Shown here: positions 31,740-41,715 of the stretch, piece by piece
Position numbering within the stretch: position 1 is the stretch's first letter
How the letters are laid out: each line of letters starts with the position of its first letter
DNA from: Catenaria anguillulae PL171
Lineage: Eukaryota; Blastocladiomycota; Blastocladiomycetes; Blastocladiales; Catenariaceae
NCBI GenBank assembly: GCA_002102555.1
Contig: MCFL01000189.1
Location: forward strand, 1 to 47,105
DNA length: 47,105 bases
Direction of reading: 5' to 3'
The notes under the pieces: model-generated
Databases searched by the model: none
Seen by the model: only the letters and a program-made list of their open reading frames with translations
Told to the model about the DNA's origin: nothing
Translations under genes and position numbers: made by a program

Positions 31740-32614
31740 GGCCGGAAATGGGTGCGTTGAGTGCTTTTTTTTGCCTCAATGGAAGTGCAAGGCATGTTCA
31801 ACCTTTGAGTGTGCGTAACTGTCATTGTAGGTGATTGTGGGCGAAGAAATGCGGGGCCGTCGATCGTTCGTGACTAGCCAGTCATGGTCGCATCACCGAG
31901 CAAACTCGATGTCAGACCTGCCAGGTTCTGGAGACATGAAATCGTGCTTCATCTGCATAGAAAACTCGAGATTAAAGCACGTCCAAGGAGCAAGCACAAC
32001 ACATAAAGCAAAGCAGACGCAAAACAAAACGGCCAGACAAAGTGAACCGAGAACAAAGACCTGCACACCGCCGCGCTTCTCGCCATCAGTGCTACCTTGT
32101 CGACCCGGAAAACAAATCGGACTCGGCAACCGGGGCACCAGCGACACACACGACGGTAGCGCCAATCGAATAACAATCGCTGTCACCAAACCCATTGGCA
32201 TCCCAGTACGCCGACGCGATGACTTGATCAATCTGTTTGGGCCGTCGATCTGGCGCGAATCCTGTTGGGGACTCGGAGAGAGCCGAACGGCCCTTGCGTG
32301 CCCGACTCCATCGACCACGACCACGACTGTACATGTGTATCATCTGTACATGCACAGCGTGGATATTCCAATGATTGTGAGTCCTGTACATGGAAGCATG
32401 CATGCATTAAGAAACCATCGGCCCATAGTTTCCTGTTTCCATTCGTCCGGATATTAATGTTTTCATAATATCTCATCGCAAAATCGAGAAAATCAACATC
32501 ACGGGACGCATCCGCTCTGCCTTTCATCCATCCATCCATCCATCCATCCATCATCGCCCATCTGTCTGAGCGCCAACAAAATACGTACACCGGGACGATA
32601 AATAAGTTCCAACC
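31740..32614. other. Divergent intergenic region between SEC20 and the aminotransferase
   Basis: This 875-bp interval should hold both promoters. No gene is supported. A GATAAATA box at about 32598 lies close to the aminotransferase ATG and is too near to be a typical TATA. A CATC repeat is listed separately. Confidence 0.45.
32525..32552 (+). repeat. (CATC)7 microsatellite
   Basis: A short CATC tandem run about 65 bases upstream of the aminotransferase start, probably in its 5' leader or core promoter. Confidence 0.85.
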
Positions 32615-34147
32615 ATGCTCCCTCACTTGCTCGCGCGCTCTCTCATTCGCAGCGCACCCTGCACTCGCTCCCGTGCCCTCTTGCTTCAGGCCAACACCAT
32701 GTCCACCACGTCTACCACCGCTGCCGCTGCCGCTGCCGCACGCATTACTCCGCGGCCCATTCAGGCCTCGGCCTACCCTTCCTTGCTCACGCCACACTCG
32801 CTCGCCCGCCAGCCCTCGGCCATCCGCGCCCTGCTCCCGCTCGCGCACCTCCCCGGCATGATTTCGCTCGCGGGCGGCCTCCCCAACCCGGCCACCTTCC
32901 CGATTGCCGACCTCAGCATCACCTTCACCAATGGCCAGCAAGTGTCGCTGGGTCCAGACCGCACGCGTGCCGCCCTGCAATACGGGCCGACCCCTGGCCT
33001 TCCCGACTTGGTGAAATTTCTCACCAAGTTGCAAGAACACGTACATGGCCCTCCCGCAAAGGGCCACCAGGTTGGTCGCGGTGTCATGGTCGGCAACGGG
33101 TCGCAGGACTTGCTTGCCAAGGCGCTAGCCATGGTTCTTCAGCCAGGCGATTCGCTCCTGGTCGAAAGCCCCTGTTATGTGGGCACGCTTGCCATCCTCA
33201 AACCCATGGTCAAGGCCCTCGGCATCAAGCTCATCAGTGTGCCGACAGATGCGCAGGGCGTGATTCCGAGCGAGCTGGATCGCATCATGTCCACCTTGGA
33301 TGCAAGTGTCAAGCGGCCCAAATTCATGTACACGGTGCCTACGGGCGGCAACCCAACAGGCAACACGGCATCGCTCGACCGACGCGTGGCCGTGTACGGC
33401 CTGTTGCAAAAGCACGACTTGATGTTGCTCGAGGACGACCCGTACTACTACTTGCAATTCCCCAACGGCGGCATCACGTCGCCTGCACTCGCCAACGAGC
33501 TCACCCATGCGCCGTCAACCGTCGATGCGGATGCGGACGCACGGCTTGGCGAGCAGTTCCGGTCCACGCTGCTTCCCAGCTACCTCGCCCTCGACACGGA
33601 CGCGCGCGTCTTGCGGTTCGAATCCTTCTCCAAGGTGGTGTCTGCAGGCTTGCGGCTCGGCATGGTGACGGGCCCACAACCGCTCATTGACCGCATCGCA
33701 CTGGACGTACAATCCACGTCATTGCAGCCAACGGGACCCTCGCAAGCCATTTTTCACGCGCTTGCCGACTCGCTCTGGAGCCATAACCCGTCACGCTTCC
33801 TCGCACACGCCGCACGCGTGGCTTCCTTCTACCAGTCGCGGCGCGACGCTCTGGTGCGCGCCATTGAGGCCGAGGGCCTGGTTGCCCGTGGGCTTGTCGA
33901 GGTGAGTGTACCGCAAGCAGGCATGTTTTTGTGGCTCAAGGTGCCCAAGGTCAAGGATACGGGTGTGGTGATTAACAAGTATGCGCGGGATGCCAAGGTG
34001 CTCTTGCTGCCTGGGCTCGAGTTTATGCCCTTGGGTGGCGATTGCCAGTATGTGCGGGCAACGTACTCGACGGCAACGGATGAGGAGATGAGCGAGGCGG
34101 CCAGGAGGTTTGGTGAGTGTATTGAGCGGGCCGTCAGTGAGCAATAG
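32615..34147 (+). CDS. PLP aminotransferase of the alpha-aminoadipate/kynurenine (AADAT/Aro8) class, probably mitochondrial
   Basis: An intronless 510-aa fold type I aminotransferase. Residues 1-28 are Arg/Leu/Ser-rich without acids, typical of a mitochondrial presequence. Family motifs in order: MISLAGGLPNPATFP, LQYGPTPGLPDL, GNGSQDLLAKAL, PTGGNPTGNT, EDDPYYYLQF, then the PLP lysine at K340 in SFSKVVSAGLRLG, and the late Arg in YVRATYS that binds the substrate carboxylate. Such enzymes transaminate 2-aminoadipate (lysine synthesis in fungi), kynurenine or aromatic amino acids with 2-oxoglutarate; the exact substrate cannot be told from sequence. A second in-frame ATG at 32699 with good context precedes a Ser/Thr/Ala start and would give a cytosolic form. 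Confidence 0.92.
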   Translation: MLPHLLARSLIRSAPCTRSRALLLQANTMSTTSTTAAAAAAARITPRPIQASAYPSLLTPHSLARQPSAIRALLPLAHLPGMISLAGGLPNPATFPIADLSITFTNGQQVSLGPDRTRAALQYGPTPGLPDLVKFLTKLQEHVHGPPAKGHQVGRGVMVGNGSQDLLAKALAMVLQPGDSLLVESPCYVGTLAILKPMVKALGIKLISVPTDAQGVIPSELDRIMSTLDASVKRPKFMYTVPTGGNPTGNTASLDRRVAVYGLLQKHDLMLLEDDPYYYLQFPNGGITSPALANELTHAPSTVDADADARLGEQFRSTLLPSYLALDTDARVLRFESFSKVVSAGLRLGMVTGPQPLIDRIALDVQSTSLQPTGPSQAIFHALADSLWSHNPSRFLAHAARVASFYQSRRDALVRAIEAEGLVARGLVEVSVPQAGMFLWLKVPKVKDTGVVINKYARDAKVLLLPGLEFMPLGGDCQYVRATYSTATDEEMSEAARRFGECIERAVSEQ

Positions 34148-34217
34148 TTTAGATTCATCAAGTGTTTTTTTTTATTTGAGTTGATATTGATAATGCGTCT
34201 TTTGCTTTTGTTTATAG

Positions 34218-35857
34218 CTATGGAAGCGAGAAGTAGTCGCGCGCAAATGCGTACACATCGGTGGGTTTCTTGACGAGGACAGCGCGCATAAAGTCGGTGA
34301 GCATGGCTGTGAGTTGTGGGCGAGTGTGCAAGACCGAATCCAAGTTTTGTTCTTCTTCTGCCTGTTTGTTGCATCATACCAAATTGTCAATGCCGAGTGT
34401 ACGAGCAAGCAACGACGTATTCAAAAGAAAAGTACCTTGAGGTCATAATACATGCTCTGCACTTCAATCGCCCCGCCCAACTCGCCATCATCTGCGGGAT
34501 GACCGCCAACAACAGCTTTCGGATCCGTGACGATCCCGTGAGCGCCAGCAACGCGCAACACGGCCACCAACTCGAGCCCGCCACTTGCTCCGTCACCAAG
34601 TGCATCTGCGGCAGACCGCGGGCGCTGCTCGTCATCCACGACCCAGGGTGCAAAGTACCACTGCGACTCGTGGCCAACCAAATCAAAGGCTGCCTCGTGC
34701 GGCGGCGGCTTTGCGGCACTCATGGCCTTGTCAACGCGGACGCCGGCCAACTTGCGTGCCAGGCCACATACGACCTGCGGGCGGACAGGATCCGATGTGA
34801 GCGTCACGACCGTCGGTTGTTCCGGGTTGTCGGCATATGCGTGTGTCACAAACACTTCGGGGACAGATAGGCCCGTGGATTGCACGTGAAGGGCAACGAG
34901 CAAAAGAAAGATGAGTTGCGAGCCCGAAAACAACAGCCCGGGGCACGATCCGTGGTCGATGACGTGGGTGGATGAGAATGTGACGAGATCGTCAGCGTCG
35001 TCAGGCGAGCCTGCAAGTGTGACGGATTGATGTTGGACGAGATAGTGTGGGCGCGGTGGAGCTGTGGATGGGCGCGAGGAGCCAGATGCGGGGCGGGCCG
35101 AGCGCGGGCGGGCAGATGAGGTGCGCGAAGGAGAGGAGAGACCTGTGCTTGCTGGTTGGGTTGGATCCGACAGCAAAGGAGCGACCGTGGACGTGTCGAG
35201 CTCATCAGCATGCGCTTGAGCATCCTCGGACTCTTGAGATGGCGTTGTGTCTTCAGGGACCGTGTTGAGGTACTCATCCAAACTGGCCGATTCTTGTTGC
35301 TGTTGCTCAGCAGATGCACGCTGAGTAGCAGACACGGGCTTGCTCCCACTTCCACTTCCACTCCCACCGGCAATGGACCTGCTCGACGCCCCTGGGACTG
35401 CACTCGACACGCGCGTGGATCCTGGCGCCGTGATTCCCATGCCCCATACATTGCGCGTGTGCCGGACTTTGCCACCAATGGTCACGACCCGCGACTCACG
35501 CAGCGTGTCGAGCTGAGTCGAGACATTGGCAATCACCTGGACCGATGTCTTATCCTGGACCGAGCCGCCCGCGCGCAATAGCAGTGAGGCCATGACTTGG
35601 TAGCAAGGGCTGCCGTTGTAAGTGGCGTCTGCGATTTCAACCGAGAGCCGGCCGGCAGATGCGGGCATGGCAGTACCGGTCGAGAGTGATGTGGTGTTGC
35701 GCAGGTCCAAGGTAAAGGATGTGTTTGTGATGGCCGGGATCACGTCCGTGTCGAGCTCGTGGAGCAGCTCGCCAGTCACGTCAGGCAAGGAGCATTTGAG
35801 AGGCGCGGAAGGAAATGCGGACTGGCCGGGAGGCGGGACCGGAGGAGGGGCATCCAT
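34218..35857 (-). CDS. CATIP-like, probably flagellum-associated protein
   Basis: Two exons, 35857-34436 and 34361-34218, surround a 74-nt intron (donor GTACTT, acceptor AAACAG, phase 0) and encode 521 aa. The N-terminal part (FTLDLRNTTSL, GRLSVEIADATYNGSPCYQV, TQLDTLRESR) resembles the N-terminal domain of animal CATIP. A Ser/Pro-rich insert follows, then a second conserved region with VPEVFVTHAYAD. The C-terminal exon reads RPQLTAMLTDFMRAVLVKKP then TDVYAFARDYFSLP, the RIIa-like helix pair at the CATIP C-terminus (its HPEAHALISDFL then EDVVTFAAEFF). Animal CATIP binds TTC17 and promotes actin assembly during ciliogenesis. A flagellar role here is inferred, and the similarity is remote in the middle. 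The gene is head to head with the pseudokinesin gene. Confidence 0.58.
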
Positions 35858-36309
35858 GATTCGGGAAAGATTCGATTGCTTGATGTTTCCTGTAAATTTC
35901 CATGGTTATTCCGATGGTACTTGGCCGTGGGAACTGTTAATAAATATTGATTTGAGTGAGAGTGTTGGTGAACAATGAAAGAGTCAGATCGGCGGCCCAC
36001 GAAGTGGCGTCCTCATGTCGATCCCTGTGTCGATCCCTTCAGCTTTAGCTTGCGGTCTCCGCGATTCTCACAACGATTTGGTTGGCTCTGCTCGTGGCGC
36101 CCAATGGAAATGTAAATCGTATGTACGATGAAGGTTGCACCATGAATAGTACCCCAAGACACATTGACACATTAGGCATTCTCGCTGCTCCACAACATCG
36201 CACTGCACCCATGACCTCATTCATCATTGTCGCCTAAGTCCCCCACCCAATCTCTATTCTCCCAAAATCACTGATCATCAACACCCAAACACTCAACACC
36301 AAAGCGACA
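35858..36309. other. Short bidirectional promoter region
   Basis: A 452-bp interval between the CATIP-like start (minus) and the pseudokinesin start (plus). No gene. It is AT-rich around 35880-35960. Shared regulation of the two genes is possible. Confidence 0.5.
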
Positions 36310-39300
36310 ATGGCCCTCGAGATCCACCCGGTCTTTGTCGGCCTGCTCGTCGACCGCGACCGCAGCCTGCTCTGCGACATCGACTCGGTCGACGGCAAGT
36401 TTGTCACTTGCAAGCCCAAGCGCAACACGGACGACGCTTCCAAGCACAAAAAGATCTATCTCGACCATGTCCAGGTCATGGAAGCCCCGATCGACCTGCT
36501 CATCCAGCGATGCCAGCTCAACTCGCAGCTCGCCTCGCTCTTTGCCGGCTTCAACGCCGCCGTCATCACTCTCGACACGCGCGACCCGTCGTCCAAAACC
36601 AACGGTCTGCTGCTCATGATCCTGCGCAAGCTGCAGGGCATCTTTGGCCAGCTCCCCAGCGACTCGGACGTGCGCGTATCCTATGTGTTGCTTGCCGTCA
36701 CTGACACGCGGTGCATGGATGTGACGAGCGCATCCTCGTCGCGCACTGTTCCGCTTGCACACCTAGCCAACCCAGCACACTTTGATAAGCTTCTCATCGA
36801 TGCTGGGACCACCATTGAATCCATCCTCGAGTCGCTCACGGACCGCCAGTTTGACTTGCCCACCGTACTGCACATCAAGCTTGAAGGCACCATTGCCGGC
36901 CAAGAGTTTAGCTCGCGCTTCTTGTGTGCGGATCTGGCTTGGTCTAAGCCACCCCTCGGCACGCCCGCCGCCGCCATTCAGCCGGCACTTGTCAATTCGC
37001 TCAAGGAACTCGATGATCTTTCGCGTACTTTAGTGACGCGCCCGACGGGCGCCGTGATTGAGCCAGAAAAGATGAACGGCGGCCTCGTTGCCCTTTTGCT
37101 GCGTATGTCTCTGTTTCGCATCCACCCCTTTCTGTCTGTCGGGTTTCGCACTGACATTCTTGTCACAACCTGTCTAGCATTCCTGGCGTTCTCATCGCGC
37201 ACGCTCTGGTTGCACAAACTGACGCTCGACGACGCCGACACGCCTCACTGGCTCACGTTCCTTGATCGCGTGCGCCGGCTGCGCGTGCTTTTAACGCGCA
37301 ACCACCAATCCGTATCGTCCGCGGCCCTGGTCGACTTGCACGACCGGCTCCAAGAACAGCGCGTCCAATACGACCAGCTCACGTACTTGCACACACTGGT
37401 CCAGCGGCAATTGCGCGAAGCACACGCCCAAAACGCCTTGTTGACCGAGGATATCGCACAAATGCAAGCCCGGGATCGCGCCAGGGACGCCGAGTTGCGC
37501 GAGGCAAAGCAAGCGCTCGCCAACGAGCGCAAGCTGCGCGAAGCCATTCAGTCTACTGTGATTGACGCGCAGCTGGCCGAGAAATCGTTTGACTTGGCAC
37601 GCGTGGACCACGGTGTTGCCCTGGGTGCGTTGCGCGCACAAGTCATTTATGCGCAAGCCGATGCAGACAAGGCCAATCTCATGGCCATGATGATGCAGGC
37701 CGAGGTCGACAAGCTGCGCGCGGATGCTGAGCGCGAGGCCGCGGATGCACAGGTGGCGCGCGTGCAGCGTGACGAGCTTGTGGCGCAGTACAAGATGGCC
37801 ATGGTGCAGGTCCGCGATGCAGAGGAAAAGTATGGCGCGTTGGCGGCTAGGTTTAATCATTTGGCGGGCAAGTATGACAAGGTTCGCCCAGTGGCAAGGC
37901 ACGCAAACGCGTTGGACTTGGAAAAGAGGCAGACCGAGGAGGCGATTGAGGAGATCCGCGCCGAGCTTGCGCGACGGGTGGCCGCGTGGGAGGAGGAGCG
38001 TGCACAGTTGATCCGCGAGGCTAAAGAGGCTCAGGCAGAGGCAGACCGTGTGTCTGCCGATGTATATCCGGTGCTTGACGAGTACGAGCTGTTGCGTATC
38101 GAGAACAAGGATCTGCGGGCCGAGCACCACAAATATGTGATGCGTGCCGAGGAGACACAAAAGAGGTTGGCCGACAGAGTCGACGCTTTGGAACTTTGCA
38201 ACGCCGACTTGGAGCGCGAAGTCGCCATGTATCGCGGCAACAAGGCGTCCAAGGAGGTGGAGCAGGCAAGGCAAATTTCCGACCTGCGCAAGGAGCGCGT
38301 CCAGTTACAGCGCGACATTACCGACTTGGAGGTGGCCGTTCAAGGGTTGCAGGCAGACAAGGCAGAGTTGCGCGCCGAAATCAAACGCGCAAGGGACGAG
38401 GCGCAGCGCGTGCGTGCCGAGGTCGGCAAGCGCCGTCGCGACGCCATCGTCGGCGGGCGAGCTTCCGGAATGGTCACGGACGACGACGGCGCGGGGATGG
38501 CGGACGATCCGGCGGCCGCCGATAACGCCGAGTACGGAGCCCGCCATGCTCAGTGGCTGCAGCGCGAGACCGAGCTCATGGACGCGCTCGCCGAGTCTCG
38601 CACAAAGGCGCGCCAGCTCGCGTACGAGGCGAGCAACTTGCAGGCCGAGGTCGAAAGGTTGCACAAGCAGGCCGCGCGCACCGACGACGTGATCAAGAGC
38701 ATGGGCGAGTCGGCCGGCAAGTTGCAGCGCGAGCTGTCGGAAGCGTACGAACGCATTGCCACCATGCAGTCGGCGCTCACGTCGGCCAGGGCAGAGGCGG
38801 AAAAGGCCGCTGGCGAGTGTCAGGTTGCACGGACCACGTTGCGCACAAGGGAACAAGAGTTGGGTGCGCAATTGGCGGCGAGGGAGCAAGAGTTCAAGGA
38901 AGCCGTGCGCTTGGCCGAAAGGCAGGCCGCAGTGGCTGGGCAGGAGCGGGACAGAGTTGCACAGGCGTTGCAAGAGGCCGAGGGCAAGTTGGCCGATGTC
39001 GAGGCCAAGCTCGAGTGGACCGAGCGCGATTTCAACCAGGCGATCGCCCGGTTGCAAGCCGATCGCGCCGACGCCAAGCGCCGCGAATCCAAGCTCGCCG
39101 ACCAGATCCGCCAGCTGCGCCTTTCCGCGACCGAGGGCAATGGTGGTGTCAGCGGATCCGCCATGGCCGACGTGGATCACGAGCGCATTGCTGAACTCGA
39201 GGCCGAGATCGACGAGCTCACCAAGGAGCTGCGCGAGGCGCGCGCCGCCGCGGACCGGGCCGAGCGTGCTGCACGCAAGGAACGGACCACCTACGAAAAG

Positions 39301-41465
39301 GCTGTGGCCGATGCGAAAAAGGAGACGGCAAGGCTTACGGACCGCGTGCACGAGCTCGAGGCCGAGGCACAGGCCGTCGAGGCGGCGGCGTCAAAGGGCG
39401 TATCGGGCACCAAGGCCAATGTGGACAAGTTGACGCGCGACAAGGCCAAATTGGAAGCCGAGTTGGCAAGACTCCAGGAACAGGCGGCCAACGAGGTGGC
39501 TGATTTGCAGGGCAAGGTCAAGGATTTGGAACGGGTCAAGCGTGAGGCCGATCTACGCGTACGCAAGCTGGAGGCGCAGGTCGAGGCTTTGCGCACGGCA
39601 ACACCCGAGCAGCCATTGATTTCCCCCGCCGAGCTCGGCAAATTGCAGCGCGAAAACAAGCGCATGGCCAAGCGTGTGGGGGAGCTCGAAGAGCAAGTCA
39701 AAACCTTGACCGACGAGCTCAACAAGAATGATTCGGCCGCATCACAAGCAGGCAAGATTTCGAGCGCTGCGCTCGATCGGCTGCGGAAAGACCATGACCG
39801 CGCCAAGCAAGAGTTGGAGCGCGTGCGTGGCGAGCAAGAGCAGTTGGCACAAGACTTAGACAAGGCCAAGGAACGCGCGGCATTGGCAGATCACTTGCAG
39901 GTTCAGTGGGAAAAGGCTAAGGCCGAAAGGGAGCAAGTTGCTCAAGAATTGTTGGACGCGCTCGAGAAGACGACGGCGTTGGGGCAGGAGCGCGACATGC
40001 TGAAGGCGCAAATGTCGTCCTTGTCATCGTCGGCGTCATCATCGCGTGCCGCCCCGCGGCCAACGACTGCGCCGAGTCCCATGTCGCCCGCAGAAATGCC
40101 GCTACCAGCTGTGACCCAGGACGCAGCTGGTGTGCAAAAGAAGGGTGGCAAGGCTGCAGCCGGCAAAGCCAAGACGGCGACCAAGCCCAACAACAACGGC
40201 AAGGCGGCCGCGAATCGCGAAGACAGCGGCACCGGCTCAGACACGACCGTCGTCCCGCCTGTCGGGCCATTGCCGCGTGCCAAACGCGGTGGCGCCACTG
40301 CTCCAACGTCTGCGTCTGCGCCTGCTCCTGCATCGACTTCGCCGAGCGGCCGCCCAGAGCGTCGCGCCCGCGCCGCGGCTGGCAGGGTCAACTTCAACGA
40401 GGGCGAGGACGATGATTCGGATGCAGAATCGGCCGACAACCAGCAAATGCCGCCGCCGTCCCGTCGACCCACAACCACAGCGGCGAGCCGATCGCGCAAA
40501 GCCGCATCCTCTGACGCTGTCGCTGTCCTCGGAAACTCGGCAGCGAGCCGATCCGCCGATCCGAGCGCATTCACTCCCGCCGAATTCGACATTGTCATTG
40601 AAACCCCTTCTCGCCCGCCAGCGTCGCGCGAGCCCGAGGCGAATCGCCGGTCAGATCATTTGGATGTGAACGGTGGCGATCAAGCGGCACGGCCAGAGAC
40701 CATAAAGGCAAAACGCCCTCCAGCGCCTCGTCGGCGGGCGGCAGCCAAGGTTGTGAACGCGGCGGACGACGCCGATGCTATGGATGTCGATGGTGAGCCC
40801 GAACCGGCTGCGCCAGTGCCTCCCGCGCCCGGCCCCAAGCCCCGTGCCGCACGTGCCGCCAAGCGCAAGGCCACCGACGACTCCGACGCAGGTGGTTCGG
40901 CTGTCGATGAGGCAACGACCGCAGCAGGACGAGCAGCCTCACCAAGGAAAACGACGGCCAAGCGCGCGCGGAACGCAACGACGGCCAAGGCGCGAGCCAC
41001 CAAGGAAAACGAGCACTCGGTAGACTCTGTCGATCCCATGCTAGATGCATTGAATGGGACCAGCTTATCACGCGCTGTCGCTGCGGTCGCGGCGTCGTCG
41101 GCGGTTCCGCAATTGCCATCGAGTGACGGGCCAGAGAGTGTTGCTTCGTCAACGGGCTCATCGGGTGCTGCAGGGAGCGATCGGCGCGGACTGATCCGTC
41201 GCAGGATTTTGCAAAAAGCGGGTGCGCCGCCCATCCAATTGATGCCGCCTGGGACACCTGGAATCCCAAACCCTTCGGTACGTCTACCGTGGCTGCTTTT
41301 GACTTTGAGAAACGGTGCTCACACTCATGGTTATATTCTCAGGACAAGGTCAAAAAGGCACTCAACTTTTTTGAAACAGGGCTCGCGATTCCAAACTTGC
41401 GATCACAATCATCAGCCGAAGGGGGCGAGCCGGCGGCTGTGGGCGCAAATGGGCGGCAACGGTAA
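36310..41465 (+). CDS. Giant coiled-coil protein with degenerate kinesin motor domain (pseudokinesin)
   Basis: Three exons, 36310-37102, 37178-41277 and 41343-41465, give 1671 aa (introns 75 and 65 nt, donors GTATGT and GTACGT). Residues 1-305 follow the kinesin motor plan: FAGFNAAVITLD leads to DTRDPSSKTNG where kinesins have the P-loop GQTGSGKT, FLCADLAWSK stands for the switch II LVDLAGSE, and LLLPFLAFSSRTLWLHKLT, then FLDRVRRLR, matches the LLxxxLGGNSRT and YADRAK end of the motor. The P-loop Gly residues and the DLAGSE core are lost, so ATP hydrolysis is unlikely. About 315-1235 is near-continuous coiled coil. The tail is disordered, Ala/Lys/Arg/Pro-rich with basic KRKA-like patches. It is probably a microtubule- or basal-body-linked scaffold; no named subfamily is assigned. 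The ATG has strong context (ACAATGG). Confidence 0.8.
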
Positions 41466-41715
41466 AGGCCGTCGAGCGGATTGGTGTGCTATGTGTGGTG
41501 ATATTTATTTGCCTGTGTTGTTCTCTTTTCTCCCAAGTGATCATTTGCTGTTTTACTTTCACACTTTTGAGGTATCCTTTCCTCAATGTACGTCAATATT
41601 TATTCGTCTTTTTTCGCAGTACATAATTCCCTGGGACTTCATAGTCTTGTACAAATCCTCGTTCACCAACAATCCATGTGAATCAAATGTCAAGCGTCAT
41701 CGTCGTCGTCACGGG
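41466..41715. other. Convergent 3' spacer
   Basis: Only 250 bases separate the pseudokinesin stop from the SSK1-like stop on the other strand. It is AT-richer than both genes and must contain both 3' UTRs. No other feature seen. Confidence 0.6.

Noticed and set aside
38305-39351. Minus-strand His/Leu/Gly-rich ORF opposite the pseudokinesin
   Set aside because: It is a shadow frame of GC-rich coiled-coil codons; the plus strand shows continuous heptads and family signatures.
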